Below are positions 7,640 to 17,517 of a stretch of DNA of 64,000 bases, one piece after another. Source of the stretch: Mesotoga sp. UBA6090 (lineage in GTDB: Bacteria; Thermotogota; Thermotogae; Petrotogales; Kosmotogaceae); NCBI RefSeq assembly GCF_002435945.1, contig NZ_DIXC01000052.1, positions 43,413-107,412 of the forward strand, written 5' to 3'. Positions within the stretch are counted from its first letter, which is position 1; each line of letters begins with the position of its first letter. The notes below the pieces were generated by a model that was not told where the DNA came from, made no database searches, and saw nothing but the letters and a program-made list of their open reading frames with translations. Made by a program: the position numbers and the translations under genes.

Positions 7640-10600
7640 ATGAGAAAGGCCAATTTTGGCAAACGAGAGCGGTGGGTATTTGGAAGAGTGCATGAACCTC
7701 TTGAAATCCCGAATCTCATTGAGATCCAGACTCGTTCCTTCGAGTGGTTCATAGATGAAGGTCTTCTGAGTGTTCTGAAGAAGTATTCCCCCATCAAGTC
7801 GCAGATCCAGCGTTCGGATCTCAAGAAGGGCGAGAAAGGCTTCTCTCTGGATTTTGTATCGACCAGAATAGGCGAGGCGAAACACTCCATTCAGGAGTGT
7901 AAAGACAAAGGTCTCACGTATTCAGTTCCGCTTTATGTGACTGTAAGAATCACCGACCTTTATACCGGAGAGATCAAGGAGGAAGAGGCCTTCTTTGGAT
8001 ACTTGCCTTTTATGACTGACAACGCCTCCTTCATAATCAACGGAGCGGAAAGAGTAATCGTCAATCAGCTCGTGAGGTCTCCAGGTGTCTATTTTGTTGA
8101 TGAACCTACGAAGGCGGTATCGGGTTCTCTTCCCATTTATATTGCGCATTTTCTGCCTGTAAAAGGTGCGTGGTTTGAGATCCTCCTTAATCCCAACAAG
8201 CAAATAATGCAGGCTAGAATCGACAGAAGAAGAAAACTGAATTTTTTTGTCTTCCTGAAGGCTCTGGGTTACGAAAACGATCTCGATTTGCTCAGGCTTT
8301 TTGAAAGTGGCTATGATGGGTCGGACGAAGATGAATTACTCGCGAATGTTGGAAGTATGATACTTGAAGACATCAAGACTCCTGGCGGGGATCTGATAGC
8401 TGAAAAGGGAACGCTACTGACTGAAGATATTATCGCAAGAGCAATCGAGGCAGACGTAAAGACAATAAAGCTGCCGCTTCCCATTGCAATGAAGACTTTC
8501 ATTGCCCTGCAGAAGACATACGGAGAAGGAATGACCGAGGATGACGCTTATATTGAACTTTTCAGAAAGCTCAGACCTGGTGAGATTCCTCGAATAAATG
8601 CCGCTAAGAGCTACATAACCAACCTATACTTCAGTCCCGACCGTTTCGACTTTTCCGATGTCGGCAGATACAAGGTCAACAGCAGGCTTAAGAAGGTCTA
8701 TCAAGACTACCTGAAGGAATTTGAAGGAAGGAAAGTCTCAAAGGACACGGATTACGCAGAAGAGTCCAGTGTTCTTACCGTACTTGATGTGGTCCTTGCT
8801 GCAAGGCATTTAACAGAAATAGAAAGCCGCCCGGAACTTCTCGATACGAAGGACCACCTAGGAAACAAACGGGTTAGAACAGTGGGCGAACTCATGGAAA
8901 CTGAATTTGAGAAGGCCTTCATCAAAATACATAAGCTACTCGAGGAGAAGCTTACCATCTATACTTCCTTTGACAAAATCGCGGTGCAGAGTCTCGTAAA
9001 TGTAAGAACGCTGATGACCACGCTGCATCAATTCTTTGCAACGAGTCAGCTTTCTCAGTTCATGGACCAGGTCAATCCGCTTGCAGAGTTAACTAACAAG
9101 AGGAGACTTTCTGCCATTGGACCGGGAGGCTTGAAGAGAGAACACGCAAGATTTGAGGTTCGTGACGTTCATCACTCCCACTACGGTAGAATGTGTCCCA
9201 TAGAGACCCCTGAAGGCGCCAATATTGGACTGATGACTTCAATGGCTACCTTTGCAAAGATAGACAAGTTCGGGTTTCTCCTGACTCCTTACAGAAAGGT
9301 TCAGAAGGGAGTAGCTAGTGACGATATTGTATATCTTGCCGCAGATGAAGAAGAGCGTTACAACATAGCTCACTCAACTATCGCCATGGACGCAAAAGGT
9401 CGTATTCTGGATGAAAACGTCGAAATTCGTTATGCAGGTGAGGTAAGGTATGTCAATAGGGAAGATGTTGACTACATGTCGGTCTCTCCCAAACAGATCG
9501 TTTCAATCTCGACTTCTTTGATACCGTTTCTGGAAAATGACGATGCCAATAGAGCATTAATGGGATCAAACATGCAAAGACAGGCCGTGCCCGTTATCAA
9601 ATCCGAAGCTCCCATTGTTGGGACAGGTGTCGAAGGTGTGGCTGCCAGAGATTCAGGATATGTTGTTCTTGCAAAGCACAAGGGCAAGGTAATTAGTGTT
9701 GACGGGCGAAGAATTATCGTGCAGAGGCTAGATGAAAAAGGCAAGCCTGAGCTTGATGAGAAAGGAAAGCCAATCGAAGATGTTTATACTCTGTTCAAAT
9801 TCGTGAGGACAAACCAGGACACTGCGGTAAACCAAAGACCGATAGTATCTGTTGGTGAGGAAGTAGAAAAAGGAGCTCCGATCGCGGACGGTCCCTCGAC
9901 GGAAATGGGAGAGCTTGCCCTTGGGAAGAACGTGCTGGTAGCTTTCATGCCCTGGGAAGGGTATAACTTCGAAGATGCTATTTTGGTCAACCAGGAACTT
10001 CTAGAAGATGACACTTTCACGACTATCCACGTTGAGATGTATGAGACGATTGCGAGAGATACTCAGTTAGGTCCGGAAGAGATCACTGCCGATATTCCTA
10101 ACGTGTCGAAGGAATCTCTCAAGAATCTCGATGAGAGCGGAATAGTCAGAGTAGGTGCTTATGTTACTTCACAAGACATTCTTGTTGGAAAAGTTACACC
10201 CAAAGGCGAATCCGAAACAACTCCTGAAGAGAAGATAATCAGGTCTGTTTTCGGAGATAGGGGAAGAGATGTGAAGGATTCATCCCTGAAACTTCCTCAT
10301 GGCGTCGAGGGAAGAGTAATCGATGTCAAGGTCTTCGAAAAAGAAGAAGTATCTGAGCTCGGATCTGGCATAAACAAACTTGTCAAAGTATTCGTCGGAA
10401 TCAGAAAGCCTCTGGATGTGGGTGACAAGCTTGCTGGAAGGCACGGTAACAAAGGCGTTGTTTCGAATGTTATACCGAAGGAAGACATGCCCTTCCTTCC
10501 AGACGGCACTCCAATCCAACTTGTGCTTTCTCCTCTAGGTGTCCCGTCGAGAATGAACGTGGGACAGGTACTTGAGACACATCTTGGCTGGCTGGGAAAG

Positions 10601-11164
10601 CTTACGAATCGCTATTTTGCAACTCCTATCTTTGACGGAGCCACAGAAGACGAAATCATGACCGAGCTTTATGAAGCCAGAAAGAAGTTCGGCCTTGAAG
10701 ACGGAGATAGTGAAGATTTGAAGACCGGCAAGGTAACCTTGAGAGATGGACGCACCGGCAGTCCTTTTGACTTCCCGATTGTTGTGGGAATCATGTACAT
10801 GCTTAAACTCGTTCATATAGCAAAGGATAAGATTCACGCAAGATCTACAGGTCCTTACTCCCTCATTCATCAGCAACCTCTTGGTGGAAAGGCTCACTTT
10901 GGCGGTCAAAGATTCGGCGAGATGGAGGTCTGGGCGCTTGAAGCCTATGGAGCGGCCCACACTTTGAATGAGATGCTGACGATAAAGTCTGATGACATCA
11001 AAGGAAGGAACGATGTCTATAAGGCAATACTGAAGGGAATTAACATACCAGAACCAGGTATACCGGAAAGTTTCAAAGTTCTTATAAAAGAGCTCCAGGG
11101 ACTCTCTCTCGACGTCAAGGTTTTTGATCAGAACAATGTCGAGCTGGATGTGGATAAATTATGA
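7640..11164 (+). CDS. rpoB: DNA-directed RNA polymerase subunit beta
   Basis: A 1174-residue beta subunit. It contains the expected blocks: EIPNLIEIQTRSFEWF near the N-terminus, the rifampicin region QLSQFMDQVNPLAELTNKRRLSAIGPGG, HYGRMCPIETPEGANIGL, GRHGNKGVVSNVIPKEDMPFL and GGKAHFGGQRFGEMEVWALEAYGA near the C-terminus. The ATG at 7640 behind GAGAGGTGATCTG is preferred to the in-frame GTG at 7613, which falls just after the leader hairpin. The serine/histidine pattern of the rifampicin pocket looks wild type. It is followed after a 40-base gap by rpoC. Confidence 0.97.
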   Translation: MRKANFGKRERWVFGRVHEPLEIPNLIEIQTRSFEWFIDEGLLSVLKKYSPIKSQIQRSDLKKGEKGFSLDFVSTRIGEAKHSIQECKDKGLTYSVPLYVTVRITDLYTGEIKEEEAFFGYLPFMTDNASFIINGAERVIVNQLVRSPGVYFVDEPTKAVSGSLPIYIAHFLPVKGAWFEILLNPNKQIMQARIDRRRKLNFFVFLKALGYENDLDLLRLFESGYDGSDEDELLANVGSMILEDIKTPGGDLIAEKGTLLTEDIIARAIEADVKTIKLPLPIAMKTFIALQKTYGEGMTEDDAYIELFRKLRPGEIPRINAAKSYITNLYFSPDRFDFSDVGRYKVNSRLKKVYQDYLKEFEGRKVSKDTDYAEESSVLTVLDVVLAARHLTEIESRPELLDTKDHLGNKRVRTVGELMETEFEKAFIKIHKLLEEKLTIYTSFDKIAVQSLVNVRTLMTTLHQFFATSQLSQFMDQVNPLAELTNKRRLSAIGPGGLKREHARFEVRDVHHSHYGRMCPIETPEGANIGLMTSMATFAKIDKFGFLLTPYRKVQKGVASDDIVYLAADEEERYNIAHSTIAMDAKGRILDENVEIRYAGEVRYVNREDVDYMSVSPKQIVSISTSLIPFLENDDANRALMGSNMQRQAVPVIKSEAPIVGTGVEGVAARDSGYVVLAKHKGKVISVDGRRIIVQRLDEKGKPELDEKGKPIEDVYTLFKFVRTNQDTAVNQRPIVSVGEEVEKGAPIADGPSTEMGELALGKNVLVAFMPWEGYNFEDAILVNQELLEDDTFTTIHVEMYETIARDTQLGPEEITADIPNVSKESLKNLDESGIVRVGAYVTSQDILVGKVTPKGESETTPEEKIIRSVFGDRGRDVKDSSLKLPHGVEGRVIDVKVFEKEEVSELGSGINKLVKVFVGIRKPLDVGDKLAGRHGNKGVVSNVIPKEDMPFLPDGTPIQLVLSPLGVPSRMNVGQVLETHLGWLGKLTNRYFATPIFDGATEDEIMTELYEARKKFGLEDGDSEDLKTGKVTLRDGRTGSPFDFPIVVGIMYMLKLVHIAKDKIHARSTGPYSLIHQQPLGGKAHFGGQRFGEMEVWALEAYGAAHTLNEMLTIKSDDIKGRNDVYKAILKGINIPEPGIPESFKVLIKELQGLSLDVKVFDQNNVELDVDKL

Positions 11165-11204
11165 GAATCAACAAAAGGGAGCTACCCCTCAAGGAGGGAA
11201 GCAG

Positions 11205-14200
11205 ATGCCAGTAAGCACATACAAGAGAAAGGTCAGTAAGCTGGAAATTGATATTGCCTCACCGGACAGAATCAAGGGCTGGTCAAGCGGGGAAGTAAAG
11301 AAGCCCGAGACGATCAATTATCGTACATTCAAACCGGAAAGAGACGGACTTTTCTGTGAGAAGATCTTCGGACCGACTAAAGACTACGAGTGTACATGCG
11401 GCAAGTACAAGGGAAAGAAGTACGAGGGAACCGTATGTGAACGCTGCAGTGTACGAGTCGAGTCTAAAGAAGCTCGCAGAAGGAGGATGGGCCACATCGA
11501 GCTGGCCGCTCCTGTCACACACGTTTGGTATTTGAAGAGTGCACCTAGTGTTCTGTCATCACTTCTTAACATTCCTGCGAAAGATCTCGAAAACATAATC
11601 TACTATGGATCGAAGAGAGTCATTGAAAGGCTGTATGTGGTAACAGATCCGAAGGAGACGGATTTCTTCCCCGGAATGACGATGTACCAGACTGAATATG
11701 AGATCTATACAAAGAAGCTCAGCTTTGAAGTCGAGCAGGGCTACAAGGTAAAGGCTCCTCACGGACCGGTTACGGCAGACATTGACGGTAAAGTCACTAT
11801 CGAGAGAATCGACAGCAGTACCGAGAGAGAACTGAACTGGGTAATCGTCAAGGACGAGACGGGAATTGAGAAAAAATACCCGGTTTTCGAAGGTGCCCTT
11901 ATATATGTTCAAAATGAGGACGAAGTTCATAAGGGTGACACCCTTGCCGACAGATTCCTTTTTGAGGATGAAGTTCTTTCCGCTACAGAGTACAAGATCT
12001 TTGACGAATATTATCCAGGAAAATTCGAAGTGGAGACGGATACCGAGAGCGACAGGCCGATAGTAATAATAACGGAAATCGACCCCGAAGTTTCCGAAGA
12101 GACGGGCAGGACAATCGGAGAAGTCTTGATAGAAAATGAGTACGAGGCGTACAAAGAGCTTTATCCTGGAAAGGTAACCTGTGATTACGGAGCGGCCGCG
12201 ATTAAGAAGCTGTTGCATGGAATTGATCTGGAAGAACTGCAGGTTGCCATTGAACTGGAACTGAAGTCTATTCCAAAGAGCAGTGCGAGAGCTCTTAAAC
12301 TTCTTAGAAGGTTGAAGTACGTCAAGGACTTCATTGCCTCAGAGAACAGGCCGGAATGGATGGTTATGGACGTTGTGCCGGTAATCCCGCCGGACCTTCG
12401 GCCTATGATTCAGATCGAAGGCGGAAGATTTGCAACTACGGATCTGAACGACCTGTACAGGAGAGTCATTAATAGGAACAACAGGCTTGCAAAACTTCTG
12501 CAGATCGGAGCTCCCGACATAATAATCAGAAATGAAAAGAGGATGCTTCAGGAGGCTGTTGACTCCCTCATATACAACGGGAGAGTTGGAAAGGCAGTAT
12601 CCGACAAATCGGGCAGGCCATTGAAGTCTCTTACCGACCTGGTCAAAGGCAAGAAGGGAAGATTCAGGAGAAATCTGCTTGGAAAGCGAGTAGATTACTC
12701 CGGTCGAGCAGTTATCGTCGTCGGACCCGATTTGAAGATTCACGAGTGTGGAATCCCGAAGAGAGTGGCAATGGAGTTGTTCAAGCCGTTTGTTCTCTCT
12801 AAGCTCCTTCACGGCAGCGAATCAAGCAAGACAGCAAGAAAACTCAAGAAAACGATCATAGAGAAGGAAATGCCCGAAGCCTGGGAAGTCCTCGAAGATG
12901 TGATCAAGGGACATCCGGTTCTCCTCAATAGAGCACCGACTCTTCACAGGATATCCATACAGGCTTTCATACCCAGGTTGGTCGAAGGAAACGCGATTCA
13001 GCTTCATCCGCTTGTGTGTGCCCCATTCAACGCAGACTTTGACGGAGATCAGATGGCAGTTCACGTTCCCTTGTCCGCAGCTGCCCAGGCAGAGGCAAAG
13101 TTTCTCATGCTCAGCAGATACAACGTGATTTCCCCAGCAAGCGGGAAACCCATTTCGATGCCTGGCAAGGACATAATAGTCGGCGTGTATTACCTGACAA
13201 CTGTGGGTCATGATCATGAGAAGAAAGAGAAAGAAGTCATGGATTACTACTCAGCCCTTCTCAAAGATGAAAAGATTTCCGATGTTGAAGCGAGAAGGAT
13301 GGTCAGGGAAAAGGCTCTTGAATGGGTTGATTGGAAGTTCTCCTCTCCAGGAGAAGCGCTTCTTGCTTACGACATGGAATATATATCACTTCACGATCCT
13401 ATTCTTGTTCAGCTGGATCCCTCATCCGGAGAGCTCACACTGACAACGGTAGGAAGGATAATATTCAACACAATAGTTCCCGAAAAGCTCAGAGACTACA
13501 CGAAGAAGTTCAACAAGAAAGCTATAAAAAAGTTGATCTACGACTGCTTCCACGAATACGGAATTGATAGGACGGCAGATCTTCTGGACGATATGATGTC
13601 TCTTGGTTTCCATTACGCCACTGCTTCGGGGCTGACCATATCGATAAATGATATCGTTGTTTATCCCCAGAAGGACGAAGTCATCGATGCAGCTCAAGAG
13701 AGAGTAGACCAGATCGAGAACCTTTATAAGTCGGGATTCTTGACTGAAGATGGTAGAACCCAGGAGATAATTAGAATCTGGTCCGATACGACTCAGGAGA
13801 TAATGGAAAAGACGTACACGGAGTTCGAGAAGTATCCATTCAATCCAATTTACATGATGGTCGATTCAGGAGCCAGGGGTAACATCGACCAGCTGAAACA
13901 ACTTGCTGGTATGCGAGGTCTGATGGCCGATCCATCAGGAAAGACGATTGAAGTACCTATAAAATCGAATTTCAGGGACGGACTAACAGAGCTAGAGTTC
14001 TTCACATCCACTCACGGGGCGAGAAAGGGTTCGGCCGATACGGCTCTTCGAACGTCGTTCGCAGGTTACCTCACCAGAAGACTAGTCGATGTCTCCCAGA
14101 CAATAACCGTTACTACACCGAACTGCGGTACTCACGAAGGTATCGAGGCCGTTGAACTCATGGCGGACGGTGTAACGATTGAGAAACTCGAAGAGTTCCT

Positions 14201-15899
14201 CTTTGGAAGGGTTCTTGCGGCCGATGTTATCAATCCTCTGACGGGGAAGGTCTTGAAAAACGAGAAGACTGGAAAGGAATACTTCCGCGATACGATGATT
14301 AGAGATGAAGATGCCGCATTCCTTTCAAACTACAGAGCCAGTGTCGAAGTTGCCCGCGAAGAGATATTGAGTATTCCGAAGGTGACCAGGCTCATAAACT
14401 ATACCGAACTGAACGAGAATATCACAATCAATGACAAGGAATATAAAGCAGGCACCCATATCGGCAGTGATCTTCTCCACCAGCTCAAGAATTCCGAAGT
14501 CGAGGAAGTGAAGGTAATTACCTTCCCATGCGTGGGTCAGATTTTTGCAGGCGATCCCGTAAAGAATAGCAGTAAAGAGATGCTTGTGAAGTATCAGGAG
14601 AAAGTTGACGAGCTTACGGCTAAGAAGCTGCAGAAGAACGAAATAGTCAAAGTCTACGTCCGTCCGACAATAAAGGTCAGATCCGTATTAACTTGCGAAT
14701 CGGATAGTGGAGTATGTGCTATGTGTTACGGAATGGATCTTTCAAACCACGAGATTGTCAACGTTGGAGAATCCGTTGGTGTGGTCGCCGCTCAGTCAAT
14801 CGGTGAGCCAGGTACACAGCTCACAATGAGGACGTTCCACACTGGAGGTATAGCCACGGGACAGGACATAACCAGAGGTCTTCCACGTGCAGAGGAATTG
14901 TTCGAGGCCCGAAAGAAACTCAAGGATCCTGAGGCGCTCTTTATAGAAAAGGGTGATAGCGGTTTCGTGAAGGATCTCGTCTCTGACGACAAGGGAAGAA
15001 GAAAGGTCTACATTGAAACAAAGACTGGTGGCATCAGTGAATACGATCTCTCCTCGAGCATCAAACCCAAGATCGAGATCGGCGACAAGGTCACCGAAGG
15101 ACAGGCAATAACAACGGGAACCATAAGGCCAAGGAAACTGATGGAAAAGCTGGGTCTCGTTCAGACAGCGCTTTATCTTCTCACCGAGATCAAACGAGTC
15201 TATGCAGAACAGGGTGTCGAAATTCACGACAAGCACTTTGAGCTGATAATAAGACAGATGCTTTCGAAAGTTGAAGTCACGGATCCCGGAGACACCGACT
15301 TCCTGCCGGGAGACCTCCTAGACATTGTCGAAATCAGAAAAATAAACAAGACAATAGATGAAGCAAACAGCAGAGTCGGAGAAAACAGAGAGTATGTAAT
15401 CGATAAGAGATTGGCAAGGAGAGTCCTTGGCGAAGATGAAGATGGAAAGATACAGAAGATAGCCGCTGAGGGGGAACCAATAAGTGAAGAACTGCTTAAC
15501 AAGATACTGAAAAGCAGCATAAAGCAGATACTCATTTTTGATGTCGACGAAGATAATTATCAGAAGCTTGTCAATGACTTCAATCCCGACACCATAATTC
15601 CCGAGAAGAAGATCCAGATCATGCCGAAGGATCCGATAAAGTTCAAGCGAAAGCTTCTCAGGATTACCAAGGCATCTCTTGAGAGTGAAGGTTGGCTATC
15701 TGCTGCATCATTCCAGCAAACGCCGCAGATTCTTACCGAGGCATCTGTAGCAGGGAAGTCAGATTTCCTGCAGGGACTGAAGGAAAACGTAATCGTGGGC
15801 CAGCTGATACCCGCAGGGACTGGTCTTGATATGTATGCTAATCTGCAGGTTGAAGAGGCAGCGATACCCTCACAGTTCAAGGAAGAGGAGCTGGCCTGA
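11205..15899 (+). CDS. rpoC: DNA-directed RNA polymerase subunit beta-prime
   Basis: A 1564-residue beta-prime subunit. The zinc-binding motif CTCGKYKGKKYEGTVCERC is near residue 65-85. The catalytic loop NADFDGD has its three magnesium-binding aspartates at 611, 613 and 615. The bridge helix and trigger loop regions (FFTSTHGARKGSADTALRT, VAAQSIGEPGTQLTMRTFHTGG) are intact. About residues 150-345 form an extra N-terminal segment rich in E/K, in the position where Thermus and Thermotoga beta-prime carry lineage-specific insertions. The ATG at 11205 behind AAGGAGGG is chosen; the frame is open farther upstream within rpoB. A strong terminator follows the stop. Confidence 0.97.
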   Translation: MPVSTYKRKVSKLEIDIASPDRIKGWSSGEVKKPETINYRTFKPERDGLFCEKIFGPTKDYECTCGKYKGKKYEGTVCERCSVRVESKEARRRRMGHIELAAPVTHVWYLKSAPSVLSSLLNIPAKDLENIIYYGSKRVIERLYVVTDPKETDFFPGMTMYQTEYEIYTKKLSFEVEQGYKVKAPHGPVTADIDGKVTIERIDSSTERELNWVIVKDETGIEKKYPVFEGALIYVQNEDEVHKGDTLADRFLFEDEVLSATEYKIFDEYYPGKFEVETDTESDRPIVIITEIDPEVSEETGRTIGEVLIENEYEAYKELYPGKVTCDYGAAAIKKLLHGIDLEELQVAIELELKSIPKSSARALKLLRRLKYVKDFIASENRPEWMVMDVVPVIPPDLRPMIQIEGGRFATTDLNDLYRRVINRNNRLAKLLQIGAPDIIIRNEKRMLQEAVDSLIYNGRVGKAVSDKSGRPLKSLTDLVKGKKGRFRRNLLGKRVDYSGRAVIVVGPDLKIHECGIPKRVAMELFKPFVLSKLLHGSESSKTARKLKKTIIEKEMPEAWEVLEDVIKGHPVLLNRAPTLHRISIQAFIPRLVEGNAIQLHPLVCAPFNADFDGDQMAVHVPLSAAAQAEAKFLMLSRYNVISPASGKPISMPGKDIIVGVYYLTTVGHDHEKKEKEVMDYYSALLKDEKISDVEARRMVREKALEWVDWKFSSPGEALLAYDMEYISLHDPILVQLDPSSGELTLTTVGRIIFNTIVPEKLRDYTKKFNKKAIKKLIYDCFHEYGIDRTADLLDDMMSLGFHYATASGLTISINDIVVYPQKDEVIDAAQERVDQIENLYKSGFLTEDGRTQEIIRIWSDTTQEIMEKTYTEFEKYPFNPIYMMVDSGARGNIDQLKQLAGMRGLMADPSGKTIEVPIKSNFRDGLTELEFFTSTHGARKGSADTALRTSFAGYLTRRLVDVSQTITVTTPNCGTHEGIEAVELMADGVTIEKLEEFLFGRVLAADVINPLTGKVLKNEKTGKEYFRDTMIRDEDAAFLSNYRASVEVAREEILSIPKVTRLINYTELNENITINDKEYKAGTHIGSDLLHQLKNSEVEEVKVITFPCVGQIFAGDPVKNSSKEMLVKYQEKVDELTAKKLQKNEIVKVYVRPTIKVRSVLTCESDSGVCAMCYGMDLSNHEIVNVGESVGVVAAQSIGEPGTQLTMRTFHTGGIATGQDITRGLPRAEELFEARKKLKDPEALFIEKGDSGFVKDLVSDDKGRRKVYIETKTGGISEYDLSSSIKPKIEIGDKVTEGQAITTGTIRPRKLMEKLGLVQTALYLLTEIKRVYAEQGVEIHDKHFELIIRQMLSKVEVTDPGDTDFLPGDLLDIVEIRKINKTIDEANSRVGENREYVIDKRLARRVLGEDEDGKIQKIAAEGEPISEELLNKILKSSIKQILIFDVDEDNYQKLVNDFNPDTIIPEKKIQIMPKDPIKFKRKLLRITKASLESEGWLSAASFQQTPQILTEASVAGKSDFLQGLKENVIVGQLIPAGTGLDMYANLQVEEAAIPSQFKEEELA

Positions 15900-15922
15900 T
15901 CTAAGCGGAACTATTTATATTG

Positions 15923-15956
15923 GCGGAAAGCGCGTTGCGCTTTCCGCTTTTCTTTT
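15923..15956 (+). terminator. Intrinsic terminator after rpoC
   Basis: GCGGAAAGCGC (15923-15933) pairs perfectly with GCGCTTTCCGC (15937-15947) across a 3-base loop, followed by a T-rich run (TTTTCTTTT). It closes the ribosomal protein and RNA polymerase block. Confidence 0.93.
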
Positions 15957-16005
15957 GGAATGGTAACATTATAGAGGACTGAAACTCTATCATCTGGGGG
16001 CAGAA

Positions 16006-17517
16006 TTGTCGAAGCCGGTTTTGGAAATAACGAATCTTAGTAAGACATATAGTATAAGCGGAACGAGAGCCCTTGACGGAGCAACTCTCTCATTTTACTC
16101 AGGAGAGATCGCCTCTCTTCTTGGAGAGAATGCAGCGGGCAAGACTACGCTTATGAAAACCATTGTTGGAATTGAAAAGCCCAACAGTGGTTCTATGTTA
16201 TTTAGAGGTGAAAAGTATCTTCCGTCGGGCCCTTCTTACGCGTTAGAAAAGGGTATAGGAATGGTCCCTCAGAGCCTGAAAGTGATTCCCCAGCTAACTG
16301 TATTTGAGAATCTGTTGCTGGGTCTAAAGATGAATTTGCCTGGAGGGGCAATCAAGCACTTCAAAGAAGAAATTGAAAAGGTTATGCAGCGTTATCGCCT
16401 GCAGCTTCCTCTAGATAAGAAGGTTGAATTGCTTTCGACGGGGCAGCGGCAAAAGCTGGAAGTGCTGAGAATACTCCAGAATTCACCGGAGATAATCATA
16501 TTCGACGAGCCTACAACTCTTATTTCCGAAACCGAGAAGGAAGAGCTTTTCGAGGCTTTCAGGAGGTTGAAGGCCGAAGGAAAGACTGTAGTGTTTATCA
16601 CTCACAAGCTGCGCGAAGCCTATTGCGTTTCAGATCGAATATACGTGATTCGATCCGGAGTAATCATTGGCCGCTACAGAAGAGATGAGACTTCGGTAGA
16701 AGAGCTTCACGATCTAGTTTCTGGAGAAGAGATTAGTCAAGATAGGGTTCAACTGTCGTCGGTCGGAGAAACAGTACTGCGAGTCGAGGAATTGAGTATC
16801 GAAGGTTCTATAGAGGGGGGAGAAGCTGTAAAGGGAACATCCTTCGAAGCAAGGAGGGGCGAGCTTCTCGCGATTTCGGGTGTAGCCGGAAATGGTCAGG
16901 AAGAGCTCCTGGAGGGAATATTCGGGATGAGAAAGATTCTTTCGGGAAAGGTTCTTCTCGATGGAAAGGATGTCACCAACATGCGTCCCCGTAATCTCAG
17001 AAAGCTGGGGCTGGCAGCTCTGCCTTCGGACAGAGACGGCACGGCAAGCTGTAAAACCGCATCAATAAAGGATAATCTCGTTATTCACAAAGTTACTGAC
17101 GGTGGCTGGATTGTTGATGATAGGAGGCTAGACGCCTTTGCCAGAAGTCTTCTAAGCTATTACGGCGTTGTATATGGCAGTATCTTTGACCCGGCTTTTT
17201 CTCTATCTGGAGGTAATCTCCAGAAGTTGCTGCTTTCAAGAGAGATCAGTTCTGAACCCAAAGTGCTTTTGCTTGGAGAACCCTCCAGAGGTCTTGATGT
17301 TAAGCATCTTCACATACTGCGCACAGTTTTAGCGAGTATAAAAGAAGAGATGGCGGTCATCGTTTTTACAGCAGATCTTGAAGAAGCCCTCAGAGTCGGT
17401 GACAGGATCATAATTATGTCTGAAGGAAGGATCGTCTTTAATAACGTCAACAGACCTGGATTGAGTAAACATATGATAGGCAAACTAATACTGAAGGCAA
17501 CGGGAGAGAGGCAGTGA
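16006..17517 (+). CDS. ABC transporter ATP-binding protein, nucleoside/simple-sugar type (YufO-like, two ATPase domains)
   Basis: A 503-residue protein with two tandem nucleotide-binding domains, as in RbsA and YufO/NupO. Domain 1 (about 1-235) has Walker A LLGENAAGKTTLM, a signature STGQRQKLEVLR and Walker B IIIFDEPTT. Domain 2 (about 250-495) has GVAGNGQEELLEG in place of a classical Walker A, a signature SLSGGNLQKLLLSREI and Walker B VLLLGEPSRGLD; the degenerate second site is usual in this group. The two permeases that follow are the YufP/YufQ type, which import nucleosides with a BmpA-like lipoprotein. No such binding protein is nearby. TTG start behind a GGGGGCAG site. Confidence 0.88.
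   Translation: MSKPVLEITNLSKTYSISGTRALDGATLSFYSGEIASLLGENAAGKTTLMKTIVGIEKPNSGSMLFRGEKYLPSGPSYALEKGIGMVPQSLKVIPQLTVFENLLLGLKMNLPGGAIKHFKEEIEKVMQRYRLQLPLDKKVELLSTGQRQKLEVLRILQNSPEIIIFDEPTTLISETEKEELFEAFRRLKAEGKTVVFITHKLREAYCVSDRIYVIRSGVIIGRYRRDETSVEELHDLVSGEEISQDRVQLSSVGETVLRVEELSIEGSIEGGEAVKGTSFEARRGELLAISGVAGNGQEELLEGIFGMRKILSGKVLLDGKDVTNMRPRNLRKLGLAALPSDRDGTASCKTASIKDNLVIHKVTDGGWIVDDRRLDAFARSLLSYYGVVYGSIFDPAFSLSGGNLQKLLLSREISSEPKVLLLGEPSRGLDVKHLHILRTVLASIKEEMAVIVFTADLEEALRVGDRIIIMSEGRIVFNNVNRPGLSKHMIGKLILKATGERQ

Noticed and set aside
7054..7890. A 278-codon minus-strand open frame across rplL and the rpoB start
   Set aside because: Antisense to well-identified rplL and rpoB genes; its serine-rich sequence is a by-product of their codons.
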